Shown here piece after piece: positions 17,528 to 26,011 of a stretch of DNA of 64,000 bases. Positions within the stretch are counted from its first letter, which is position 1, and each line of letters starts with the position of its first letter. Position numbers and translations under genes: made by a program. The notes below the pieces were generated by a model. That model saw only the letters and a program-made list of their open reading frames with translations. It had not been told where the DNA came from and did no database searches. The DNA lies in the NCBI RefSeq assembly GCF_017589465.1, contig NZ_JAELYA010000008.1, positions 124,001-188,000 of the forward strand, given 5' to 3'. This DNA is from Pseudomonas schmalbachii (GTDB lineage: Bacteria; Pseudomonadota; Gammaproteobacteria; Pseudomonadales; Pseudomonadaceae).

Positions 17528-19879
17528 TCAATCCGAGCGGTTAGCCTCAGCCTTGCGCAACCGCTCCAGAATGGGATGATCTGCGGCGACCTGCTTGCCC
17601 AAGTGCATAGGACCGGGCAAGCGAAGATACCCGGCCCACAGCGGAGCGTTGCGGCAGAGCAGTGCAACTTGCTCGGCAGTAGCTGTCGGGTGAGCGAACG
17701 ATCCAGCACGTATAATCGTGATTTCTGTGACACCGAGCTGCTGCCACGGATCTCGCAAGTCTCTCTCGGAGACCTCATAGCGGGTGTTGTGGCGTTGTGA
17801 CCGGACGGAGTCGTACTGTTTGGACGGAGAGACGAAATAATAGACGTCCGAGCTCTCATTGGACTGGAATACGCCAACCTTGGTGCCTATGTAGTGGGGT
17901 ATATCAGGTGACAGCGACTGATTCCCACTCATTTGGGCAACGTCCGGATCTGCACGGATTCGCACGATTGCGGCACCTTCCGGTACCGGGGGAAGGCCCG
18001 CGTCTGGGCTGTCCTTGAGGCCCTTGTAGAACGTGCGAAGGCCACTGTCGAGGCATACGATCAGTGGGGCGTCAGCAACTTTGGTGGGTACCAACAGGGC
18101 TTGAGTCACCAGTTTGGTGAGCTGGTCAGATCTGAGCAGCGTGGCGAATGCATGTATGGCCGAGACACCCTCGTTATAGCTAAACCACTTGCCCCCTGAG
18201 TCCGGGCCTGACTCGAACCAGAAAATCTCGGTGCTGCGCTCCCCCAGCACCGTGCGGGTGATGACAGGAAGAAGCACTGCCGGGCCTTTTTCCTGGATGC
18301 GATCAAGCAGGACGGAAACTACAGTGGTCTTCTCCGGCGAAGCTTTGGATTTTGGTATCGGAGCGGGAAGGTAGCCGCTCAGGCGGATCGCCTCGATAAT
18401 TGTGTTGGTGGCCTTGAAGTCGCGGTCGTCCTCTTCGCCCTTGCGCTTTTTCTTCAGTGGCGCATCGGGATCGACGTGCATGATGAACTGCGTCGCAATA
18501 CCGTGCTCTGCCAGAACTTGCCGGATCAGATGCTTGGGGTCTTGGGCTCCTTCCAATTTCGCTGCAGAAGTGCAGGTTTCTACGATCATCACCTTGGGCC
18601 CACCGCTGTAGGCTTGCGAAGCTGCGGGCAATACATGATTAGATAGCCAGGCCCTGAGGGCCGGCAGGTCGTGTTGTCCCGCGAGCATGCGCTCTGCATC
18701 AGGTACATCCAGCCGAGTCAGTGTTACCAGTGGGGGCATCACGTCCTTGAAGAACTGACTGTCCTCACTGAGTGTTCCACTGGCCGCATGAAGCCGCAGC
18801 ATTACCTCAGAATGGGCTGCAAGCACCATCACCGGCAACGTCACCACCTCGCCGGTGGCCTGTGTTTTTTCCTCTCGCAAGCGACCTACGGCCTTCCTGA
18901 CTAACAACGGCGATGTCCCGGGTAGGTTGTCCAGCAGGTGAAAGCCGGCCTGATCCAGGAACAATGGCCCTGGCCCTGACGCTATCAGCGGGTTGGACGG
19001 AGGGATGGCATAGATGGGTCTGAAGTCGCTGTCGATGGGGATGTCGCCTTCCTGAATAGATGGAAAAGACGAAACGCCCATAAATCCCAGTAAGCCTTCG
19101 ATCGGGTGCTCGTACGTGGTTTTCCATCCACCTTCATGTGGTCGGGTCTTGAGCTTTGCCTTCACGATCTGATCGCCAACTTTTACCCAGGCATGCTTTT
19201 TCGTCCCAACAAGATTTGGCATGACCGGGCTTAGCTTCACACGTAACTGAAGGTAAGGCTCGGCTCGTCCGCGCAACAAAACCAGCTTGGGCTCTATGGC
19301 ATGCATGGCGCTGGCGTAGCGGATATCGTTCTCCGAAACAACGGGATCGTCCCATGCCAAAAGCGTTGCGTCCGATGCCTGATAAAGCGTGATTGGTTTG
19401 CCGGCCTGCATGGGGTTACGGATCAGCGCCTGGCCAACTAGCCACGGAATGACGGTGTATGCCAGTGACGAAATATCACCTGGCGTCACGAGGAGGTGGG
19501 TCTCAAGGGGTACGAGGTCGGTGACGGTGAGCTTGCCCTCAAAGTCCACGAGCTGCTCGTTCCAGATCCTCAATACATCCATCGACCATAGCCGCAGCGT
19601 CTCGTTGATGGTGTCGATCGGAAGAGGTTTGAGTAGAAGAATAGCCGATACGCCACCGTCCTTTTGGGGGGAAAGATCGACCTTCACTGGGCCACCAGAG
19701 AGGACGGTCAGCATTTCCTCCAGAGCGATGATAGGCAAGCCAGGATGTGGCTTTTTGGCCAGCCCTTGGAGAGCTTGCCAAGCATCGAGGTAATGCTCTC
19801 CAATCACCACTCGGTAGGCCCGCCCCAGTTGTGTCGGGTCGAATCTGAAAAGGCTGGTGCGCAGCTCAAGCGTTTTCAT
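17528..19879 (-). CDS. pPIWI-RE protein (prokaryotic PIWI of the RE branch)
   Basis: The 783-residue protein has the layout of the pPIWI-RE family: an N-terminal DUF3962-type region, a middle part, and a C-terminal RNase H-fold PIWI domain (DUF3893). Family-like segments near the C-terminus include YYFVSPSKQYDS, QRHNTRYEV, and the ending EITIIRAGSFAHPTATAEQ plus APLWAGYLRLPGPMHLGKQ. These proteins are named for conserved Arg and Glu residues and are predicted to use nucleic-acid guides against invaders; the reaction is not established for this member. It is the last of three genes transcribed together and overlaps the helicase stop by four bases. Assignment combines C-terminal sequence pattern with the diagnostic three-gene order. 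Confidence 0.85.
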   Translation of the reverse strand: MKTLELRTSLFRFDPTQLGRAYRVVIGEHYLDAWQALQGLAKKPHPGLPIIALEEMLTVLSGGPVKVDLSPQKDGGVSAILLLKPLPIDTINETLRLWSMDVLRIWNEQLVDFEGKLTVTDLVPLETHLLVTPGDISSLAYTVIPWLVGQALIRNPMQAGKPITLYQASDATLLAWDDPVVSENDIRYASAMHAIEPKLVLLRGRAEPYLQLRVKLSPVMPNLVGTKKHAWVKVGDQIVKAKLKTRPHEGGWKTTYEHPIEGLLGFMGVSSFPSIQEGDIPIDSDFRPIYAIPPSNPLIASGPGPLFLDQAGFHLLDNLPGTSPLLVRKAVGRLREEKTQATGEVVTLPVMVLAAHSEVMLRLHAASGTLSEDSQFFKDVMPPLVTLTRLDVPDAERMLAGQHDLPALRAWLSNHVLPAASQAYSGGPKVMIVETCTSAAKLEGAQDPKHLIRQVLAEHGIATQFIMHVDPDAPLKKKRKGEEDDRDFKATNTIIEAIRLSGYLPAPIPKSKASPEKTTVVSVLLDRIQEKGPAVLLPVITRTVLGERSTEIFWFESGPDSGGKWFSYNEGVSAIHAFATLLRSDQLTKLVTQALLVPTKVADAPLIVCLDSGLRTFYKGLKDSPDAGLPPVPEGAAIVRIRADPDVAQMSGNQSLSPDIPHYIGTKVGVFQSNESSDVYYFVSPSKQYDSVRSQRHNTRYEVSERDLRDPWQQLGVTEITIIRAGSFAHPTATAEQVALLCRNAPLWAGYLRLPGPMHLGKQVAADHPILERLRKAEANRSD

Positions 19880-22800
19880 ACGGACTCCTTTCTTGATCGA
19901 AGAATGTATTGCTGAACCGCCGATGCGATGCCTGCATGGTGACGCTCGAACTGTTCCCAGTCGCCGTCTTCCTTGAGCCGGTTGACACTTTCATTGAGCA
20001 TCTCTGACCAGGGCTTCAGACCTTTGAGGAACGCTGCATCTGCGAAGTAGCACGTGACGGGGGTGCCCCCTCGGCGGCCTCGCCCAATGAGTTGGGTCAG
20101 GCTCACCAGAATGTTCATGATGGTGTAGTGACGGATGTTGGCGGGTTGCTGGCTAAACGCCGGGCGTGCGGTACGGATCGTCTGCAGCAGCGCATTGGAG
20201 AGCTTGCGTTCTTGCGTCATGACCTCTCCCGGACTGGAGCGTGGCAGCACTGTGTTCCCGGTTTCGTAGCAGATGTGGGCCAGGTTGTTGTTGGGGCTGT
20301 CGGACGCCGGTAAGGGACGGACACAGATCACAACTCCACCAATAGCGGAGAGTCCGTCTGCGTTGACGATATTGTGTCCTCTGGCCATAGGCCCAAGTGC
20401 GCTGACCAACAGCGTCTTATGCTTGTGCTTGCCGCTGGTGAACTCGGCAAGGTCGTCATAGATAAGCATTTGCCGGGCCTCCAGTGAGGAGGGTTTATAT
20501 TCGCTTTGGCGACCACGCACCCATCCGACGGACTCGCCCGGGCCGTCCGGCATTTTCGCCAAGGTCATGGCTAGTGCTTCAGCGTCCGCATCGCTGTTGG
20601 TGACCAGCAGCAGGCGGGCCCTGTCCCGGGTCTCGGGATCGTTTGCAAGCTTTTCCAGCCGGGTCTTTAGCCATGGCCAGAGTTCCTTGGCGAGCTTGGT
20701 AACCAGGAATTTGCGTTGGGCAAATGGTCCCCCAGAGATCGCCGTGGTTTGATTGATGTTCTCGAACGTCACCTGGCCCTTGGCGTCCGGCACATCAATG
20801 AAGTCCTGGGCTTTCAGATCGAATGCACTGGCGCCGGGAAAATAGGCTGTTGCGGAGAAACCGATGAACAGCCTCTTCACTCCGGCATAGCCCAACGCAC
20901 TGATGTCAGGGAGGGAGAGCAGGGTGCTGTGAGGGTCGCCCCGCATGGCGACGACGTGTAGCGTCGAGTCTTGCTCGCTACTGTCTTTGCGTTTGAATCC
21001 AAAGACAGCTCTTTGCAGTGGCCCGTTGGGGCTTGGGCTCAGAGGTTCTGGGCCGGCGATGCTCCGCCTGACCTCATACGCATAAGGGATCTCTGCGTTG
21101 ACGAAGGCAGGTAGCTCGACCTGCAGATTTCGCAGGTGGGTCTCGATGACCAGCAGGGTACCGCGCAAGATCAGAGATGCTTTCAGGCGTATCCGATCAT
21201 GCTCCTTCAAGCGCTCAGGCAGCCTGCCGCTCTCGGATAAGTCAGCGATCAGGTTTCCCAGGGTGATGGCCAGCGTTTCGAGCCTGTGTTCCCCATCGTT
21301 AGAACGCCAATTGGCAAGGTTGCGACTCAATGATTGCAGGTGGTGTGGAAGCTGATTGATATCGTTGTTGAACAGGTGCTCAAGTGTTTCTCGGGTAATG
21401 CCAAGAGCCTGTGTGATGAAGGTGTCATCAGCGTCCGACCAGGTGGTTTCCTTGATTGGCCATTCGAAATAGCGTTCTTGCTGAAGGTTCATGAGCTGGC
21501 TGACGCTCAGCGTGCAGTACATCAATGCCCAGTTGACCCGGTAAAGGCTGCTTCGATCGATTCCGGGGATGTGGGACTTTCCAACAACGTGGTTGAACAG
21601 ACGCAGTAAAGGGCTGCTATCACCTACGTTGCCCAGCCTCAGCTCGATCACGCTGCTGTCGATAGCCGACTTCAGGAGGCCATCGATTTCGTCCACCAGA
21701 AATACAGGTGTCGTTCGCAAAAGGATTTCAACCAAGCTTCGTGGGCCTGGAAATTGCTCCACGTCTGACAGCGGGATGCGGGTTGTTCCAGACAACAGGG
21801 CGTGGTGGTTGATCACCACGATGTCAGCCTCCATCGCCTGTGACAGCATCCGGGTTTGGCCGCACCTGAAGAGGAAGGGGCAATGTTTGAGTCGCTTCGA
21901 CGACTCCTCTCCATCATCCCCACATGCCGATATGCGTATGTTGAAGCATGGCTCGTTGCCTGGTTCCACAGCCATCAAGTCGGCTGAGTAAGCGTCGAGC
22001 AGGCAGGCATAATCGTAGGGGTGATCGGTCTTGCCCTGCTCGAACTGCATCTCTGCACGCTCGTATATTCGAGATGCGGAATGCAGCGGTGCGATCTTCA
22101 GTTCTTTGCCTACTGCCGCCGCCGATTGCTTGATGATGCGTACGGTGTTCTCGACCTCGACTAGCGTAGGGACTGCGATAACAATCCTGTGCCCACGCTC
22201 GGCCGCGTCGATGGCCATCATTACCATCGCGACGCTCTTGCCGGAACCAGTCGGCGCATTGACTCTGTAAAAATTCCCCGAGTCGGCTTTGCGAACGGGT
22301 TCATCGCCCCAGATGTTCACCAATGACGCTTCGTGCTGGCTATGCAGGTCAGGAGAGGCATCCATTTGTTTCGCAAGCTTCATCAGCCTGGCGTGCTCCC
22401 AGCTGATCTCGGGTAACGCCGTTGATGGTGGAATGAGGACGTGTTGGTCGAGCGCGTTCAGGACATGACGTTCGTTTTCTGGAATGGCGAAGACCCTGAC
22501 GCGATCTCCAGTGACGTGCTTGAGTACGACGTCTCCCTCATTGGGTAGCTGTCCATGAGCCGGCGCCGTACGACCATTCTTGAGCGCCTCGAAGTTTTCC
22601 CTGATGACCTGGTCAATATCCAGATGGGGCGACAGGCGATACCGATCCTGCTCATGGAGTTCACTGCTCAGCTTGGAGCTGTCCACCAGCTCAAAAGAGC
22701 TCAACTTGCCCTTCAGGATGCCCTCGGCGCTCAACATGAAGCGTTTTGGCTGAGCCAACAAGGAAGGTCTGAGCCGCAAACTCTGGGCGATTAGCGTTTG

Positions 22801-22950
22801 CTGCGCCTCCGCCAGGGAGCCCCAGGTGCTCCACTTGCGTGTCCTGCCTGCAATGATTGCCGCAGCATCGGCCAGCGTAGGTTCGTCGGTGACGTAGCGT
22901 ACGGCGATAGCCAGGAACAGTGTGGTCGCGATATCAGAAAGGGGACGCAT
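19876..22950 (-). CDS. pPIWI-RE-associated DinG/XPD-like helicase (pPIWI_RE_Z)
   Basis: The 1024-residue protein is a superfamily 2 helicase. Walker A is APTGSGKSVAMVMM, the DEAH-like box is VFLVDEIDGLL, and between them lie four cysteines (YDYACLLDAY, NEPCFNIRISACG, KHCPFLFRCGQTR) placed like the iron-sulphur domain of DinG/XPD helicases. The C-terminal half has RLLLVTNSDADAEALA and a final RGRRGG motif VI (QLIGRGRRGGTPVTCYF). In pPIWI-RE loci a helicase of this type is the constant partner and probably unwinds DNA for the PIWI and nuclease proteins. The ATG at 22950 gives MRPLSDIATTLF and overlaps the upstream gene by 17 bases. Confidence 0.88.
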   Translation of the reverse strand: MRPLSDIATTLFLAIAVRYVTDEPTLADAAAIIAGRTRKWSTWGSLAEAQQTLIAQSLRLRPSLLAQPKRFMLSAEGILKGKLSSFELVDSSKLSSELHEQDRYRLSPHLDIDQVIRENFEALKNGRTAPAHGQLPNEGDVVLKHVTGDRVRVFAIPENERHVLNALDQHVLIPPSTALPEISWEHARLMKLAKQMDASPDLHSQHEASLVNIWGDEPVRKADSGNFYRVNAPTGSGKSVAMVMMAIDAAERGHRIVIAVPTLVEVENTVRIIKQSAAAVGKELKIAPLHSASRIYERAEMQFEQGKTDHPYDYACLLDAYSADLMAVEPGNEPCFNIRISACGDDGEESSKRLKHCPFLFRCGQTRMLSQAMEADIVVINHHALLSGTTRIPLSDVEQFPGPRSLVEILLRTTPVFLVDEIDGLLKSAIDSSVIELRLGNVGDSSPLLRLFNHVVGKSHIPGIDRSSLYRVNWALMYCTLSVSQLMNLQQERYFEWPIKETTWSDADDTFITQALGITRETLEHLFNNDINQLPHHLQSLSRNLANWRSNDGEHRLETLAITLGNLIADLSESGRLPERLKEHDRIRLKASLILRGTLLVIETHLRNLQVELPAFVNAEIPYAYEVRRSIAGPEPLSPSPNGPLQRAVFGFKRKDSSEQDSTLHVVAMRGDPHSTLLSLPDISALGYAGVKRLFIGFSATAYFPGASAFDLKAQDFIDVPDAKGQVTFENINQTTAISGGPFAQRKFLVTKLAKELWPWLKTRLEKLANDPETRDRARLLLVTNSDADAEALAMTLAKMPDGPGESVGWVRGRQSEYKPSSLEARQMLIYDDLAEFTSGKHKHKTLLVSALGPMARGHNIVNADGLSAIGGVVICVRPLPASDSPNNNLAHICYETGNTVLPRSSPGEVMTQERKLSNALLQTIRTARPAFSQQPANIRHYTIMNILVSLTQLIGRGRRGGTPVTCYFADAAFLKGLKPWSEMLNESVNRLKEDGDWEQFERHHAGIASAVQQYILRSRKESV

Positions 22951-23974
22951 GCTTCTGCACCTCCTGCACGCATTGGCTCTGGGTGAACACGCGCACACCC
23001 AAAGGACAGTGCTCTCGGAGTAGAGATATGTTCTGCTTCTGGTAGTCGGGGATCACGATCCAGCGAGGCAAGTGGGACGGGATCTGTTCGATGTGTTTGG
23101 CGAGTTCATGGGCTGATACCCACACCTTTGCGTCGATATCCTGAGTGCTTTGGCCTATACGGATACGAAGGTCTGTTCGATCAACGTTAGGCCAAAGTTC
23201 TACTTCGTAACCTCTCTCGGTCAGGGCGTGTGCCAGGGACAGTTCCAGCAATCCCGGCTGCAGCGTGAATTTCCATAAGGCTGGATTCAGCATGAGCCTT
23301 TCCTGGGCTTCCTGACCCTCAAGGTGGCTGTTATTCACGCGGTTCACGAGCCTCGTACCGTCTCTGAGAAAGAGGCTTTTCTTGTCACGGCACCAGGCAG
23401 AGTCGCAGCTCACCTCATGCCGTTGGGTGTTCAGGGGCCAGTGGCATTCCGGGCACAGGTACAGCAACCCGTTATGCCGCAGGTGAAGCGGGATGGGTTC
23501 GTAGAAGTCACTGAGAGAGAGGTTCAGTGGGACGAATGCGTCGCGGGCCTGGGAGGGGGTGATGACGCCGTGCTCAATGAGGAACAGGCGAAAGTTGCGA
23601 TAGAGCGTGTCACCATCGGATCGCAGCCGGCACGCTTGCTTGACTCGGTTTACGCGAGCCTGGATGGTTTCCCAAAGCTGCCGAGCGTTGAGCTCCAGCA
23701 TCATTTCGTTACAGGTTTGCGAAGCCATGTTGGAGCAGAGCAGGGGACCGGAATAGTCCGCCCGTATGGCCTCCGGGAGCCATTGCTCTATCGGCAAGTT
23801 CAGTTTGCGCTCCAGTGCCATTGTCGTCACCGGAGAGCGCTCAGGCTCAAGCCTCCACAGCAGAGCCGATGCCCGTTGCAGAAGCGGGAATGCCTTTTTT
23901 CTGTCGGTGGCGCATAAGGTGGCTCCTTGCGCGAGCAGGCTCAGCAAACGTTGGGCGTATTGGGTGTTATCCAT
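22934..23974 (-). CDS. pPIWI-RE-associated restriction-endonuclease-fold protein (pPIWI_RE_Y)
   Basis: First gene of the minus-strand operon, 346 residues. After a helical N-terminal half it has a zinc-ribbon-like cluster (LYLCPECHWPL, then SCDSAWCRDKKS, about residues 172-203) and a C-terminal PD-(D/E)XK-type nuclease core with ERGYEVELWPNVDRTDLRIRI and the DIDAKVW element, where D and K are candidate metal/catalytic residues. This matches the REase subunit of pPIWI-RE modules, predicted to cut DNA. The ATG at 23974 starts MDNTQYAQRLLSLLAQG. A 487-base intergenic region separates it from the divergent CARF regulator. Confidence 0.82.
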   Translation of the reverse strand: MDNTQYAQRLLSLLAQGATLCATDRKKAFPLLQRASALLWRLEPERSPVTTMALERKLNLPIEQWLPEAIRADYSGPLLCSNMASQTCNEMMLELNARQLWETIQARVNRVKQACRLRSDGDTLYRNFRLFLIEHGVITPSQARDAFVPLNLSLSDFYEPIPLHLRHNGLLYLCPECHWPLNTQRHEVSCDSAWCRDKKSLFLRDGTRLVNRVNNSHLEGQEAQERLMLNPALWKFTLQPGLLELSLAHALTERGYEVELWPNVDRTDLRIRIGQSTQDIDAKVWVSAHELAKHIEQIPSHLPRWIVIPDYQKQNISLLREHCPLGVRVFTQSQCVQEVQKHASPF

Positions 23975-24461
23975 TTCACTCAGCCTCTGTCGTTGTCTAT
24001 AAGAGGGGGCTTGGCCTTACTTAAGCGTCCTGCCAGAAGGCTTTATTGGGGGCCAGTCTCCATGGGCGATTGGAAAAAAGGCGAAAACCTCCGCGCCTGC
24101 CAGATGACTCTACGACGTGCTCTGGACTTGCGCCGCCCTTTCAAATCCAACGTTTGCACTCTATGGCGGGCTCCTTGAAGCGGCATAGCTTGCTGCCAGC
24201 TTGTTGCGAGCATGCCAGTGGGGTGGGCAAACTGCCAGTAGTGAGGGCCGCGTGTTGGCTAATCGTGCGCCTTCGGCGGCGCCCTCCGCTGCATTGACGT
24301 ACTTGCCTGCTACCGAGGAGCTGGATGAGCTTCACCAGAAGCCGACGCTGTGGCTCTGCTCAGCCGACGGCGTACAACGACCCCACAGGGTCGATGGTTT
24401 ACTATTCGAGACGCGAATCGCAGCACAATTTACTCCTGTCTGGTACCGGCCAGGGGCATGA
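23975..24461. promoter_or_regulatory. Divergent intergenic region between pPIWI-RE operon and CARF regulator
   Basis: This 487-base region carries the promoters for both the minus-strand pPIWI-RE operon and the plus-strand regulator. I scanned it for the sigma-54 pattern (GG-N10-GC with TGGCA context). On the minus strand only 11-base spacings appear (for example around 24040-24055 and 24183-24197), which do not fit. On the plus strand TTGGC-N-GC around 24255-24271 has correct spacing but poor sequence. No open frame of convincing quality lies here. Confidence 0.5.
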
Positions 24462-25961
24462 GTGGGGAGTACAGGGACAGTGTTGAAGAGGCAGCGCGCA
24501 TTGACTTGCTGGGTGGGCGGGAACGATCTCAAAGCTGTTAACGACAGCGAGGTCGGGCCGATTTTGTCGACCCTGCGGGCTGCGTCCTTTGATCGTGTCG
24601 AGCTGCTTTGTTCTTACCCTGTCGAGCGGGTTGAGCCCTATCTGGCATGGTTGCGCGAGCGTGTCGATATACCGGTCGAGGCTCATTACGAATCTCTGAG
24701 CTCCCCAGTCCACTTCGGGGAAATCTACCAGACCGCCAACAAGCATCTGGAGCGCTTGTCCGCTTCCCGTGCCGATCTTTCGATTCTGCTCAGCCCTGGC
24801 ACGCCTGCGATGCAGGCCGTGTGGATTCTTCTCGGCAAGACTCGTTATCCGGCCACTTTCTACCAATCCTCCCTCGAGCAGGGCGTACAGCAGGTTGAGG
24901 TGCCATTCGAGATAGCCGCCGAGTATGTGCCTGCTGCCAATGGCATCACCAGCGACAAGCTACTGGAGCTGGCAGGGCAGGATGTTCCCGTCAACGCAGC
25001 CTTCGACAGCATTGTCACGCAGAGCGAGCGTATGTTGACGCTTAAAGCTCAAGCGCAGGTCCTGGCACAGAAACAAGTACCGGTGCTGATCTACGGTGAA
25101 ACTGGTACTGGCAAAGAGCTATTTGCCAGGGCTATCCACAACGCCGGTCCACGTTCTGCTGGCCCCTTCATTGCGGTCAACTGCGGGGCGATTGCGCCTG
25201 AACTCATCGACTCCACTCTGTTTGGCCATAGAAAAGGTGCTTTCACCGGTGCGGCGGAGAGTCGAGATGGGGTGTTCCAGCAAGCGCATAGCGGCACGCT
25301 GTTTCTGGATGAATTTGGTGAGCTGAAGCCGGACGTGCAGGTTCGCCTATTGCGAGTCCTCCAGGGAGGCACGCTCACGCCGGTTGGAGGCAGCCAGGAA
25401 ATAAAGGTCGATGTGCGGCTGATTACGGCTACCCACCGAAATCTGATGCAGGAAGTGGCTCAGGGGCGTTTCCGCGAGGACTTGTTCTACCGGATCGCTG
25501 TCGGGGTTCTCCATTTGCCACCCCTGCGAGAGCGTGAAGGGGATCTGCTCCTGCTGGCAGATGCGCTGCTTGAAAACCTCGCTGAGCAAGACTCCTCGCT
25601 AGCTGGTAAGAAAATTTCCGCTGAAGCAAAAAAACTTATTTTAAGGCACCCCTGGCGTGGCAATGTCCGGGAGCTTCAGTCCACATTGCTTCGATCTGCG
25701 CTGTGGTGCCAGGGCAGTGCCATTGGTTCGGCGGATATTGAGCAGGCGCTGTTTCAACTTCCGCAGGAACAAGCCGACATCATGGCGCGGGATGTTGCAC
25801 AAGGTATTGATTTGCAAGGGGTAGTTTCTGAGGTCGCAGGGCATTACCTGCACAGGGCACTCACTCTTACCGGGCACAACAAGACTCGCGCCGCCAGCCT
25901 GCTGGGCCTTAAAAGCCAGCAAACGCTGAGCAATTGGATGGACAAATACGGCATCGAATAA
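24462..25961 (+). CDS. RtcR-like sigma-54-dependent activator with N-terminal CARF domain
   Basis: The 499-residue regulator has three parts. Residues about 13-165 form a CARF-type Rossmann domain like that of RtcR (ILLSPGTPAMQAVWILLGKTR and YPATFYQSS align with the RtcR ligand-binding region). Residues about 190-430 are a sigma-54 AAA+ domain with Walker A GETGTGKE near 212, the sigma-54 contact loop GAFTGA near 260, Walker B GTLFLDEFGEL and the FREDLFYRI motif. The C-terminus is a Fis-type HTH (NKTRAASLLGLKSQQTLSNW). CARF domains bind cyclic oligoadenylates or RNA-end nucleotides. No rtcA/rtcB is nearby, so the target is probably the adjacent hsd operon. Start is GTG at 24462; GTG at 24480 is also possible. 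Confidence 0.9.
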   Translation: MGSTGTVLKRQRALTCWVGGNDLKAVNDSEVGPILSTLRAASFDRVELLCSYPVERVEPYLAWLRERVDIPVEAHYESLSSPVHFGEIYQTANKHLERLSASRADLSILLSPGTPAMQAVWILLGKTRYPATFYQSSLEQGVQQVEVPFEIAAEYVPAANGITSDKLLELAGQDVPVNAAFDSIVTQSERMLTLKAQAQVLAQKQVPVLIYGETGTGKELFARAIHNAGPRSAGPFIAVNCGAIAPELIDSTLFGHRKGAFTGAAESRDGVFQQAHSGTLFLDEFGELKPDVQVRLLRVLQGGTLTPVGGSQEIKVDVRLITATHRNLMQEVAQGRFREDLFYRIAVGVLHLPPLREREGDLLLLADALLENLAEQDSSLAGKKISAEAKKLILRHPWRGNVRELQSTLLRSALWCQGSAIGSADIEQALFQLPQEQADIMARDVAQGIDLQGVVSEVAGHYLHRALTLTGHNKTRAASLLGLKSQQTLSNWMDKYGIE

Positions 25962-25966
25962 AAACT

Positions 25967-25983
25967 TGGCACGGTCCTCGCTG
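25967..25983 (+). promoter_or_regulatory. Sigma-54 (-24/-12) promoter upstream of hsdR
   Basis: TGGCACG at 25967-25973, four bases, then TCGCT: the invariant GG (25968-25969) and GC (25980-25981) are separated by exactly ten bases, and only one position of the TGGCACG-N4-TTGCT consensus differs (C for T). It sits in the 50-base gap between the CARF/sigma-54 activator and hsdR, pointing into hsdR. Transcription should begin about 12 bases after the GC, near 25993. Confidence 0.8.
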
Positions 25984-26011
25984 TAGGACTGGCATGGACA
26001 GAATCGCCTAT

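Noticed and set aside
24183-24197. Possible sigma-54 promoter toward the pPIWI-RE operon (minus strand, TGGCA context)
   Set aside because: The distance between GG and GC is 11 rather than 10 bases, which sigma-54 does not tolerate well; a second candidate at about 24040-24055 has the same fault.
24255-24271. Possible sigma-54 promoter toward the CARF regulator (plus strand)
   Set aside because: Spacing is right, but the -12 half lacks the TT before GC and the -24 half matches only TTGGC, so it is too weak to claim.
24462-25961. True RtcR controlling RNA repair
   Set aside because: No rtcA or rtcB gene lies on either side; only the CARF-type domain and overall layout are shared with RtcR.
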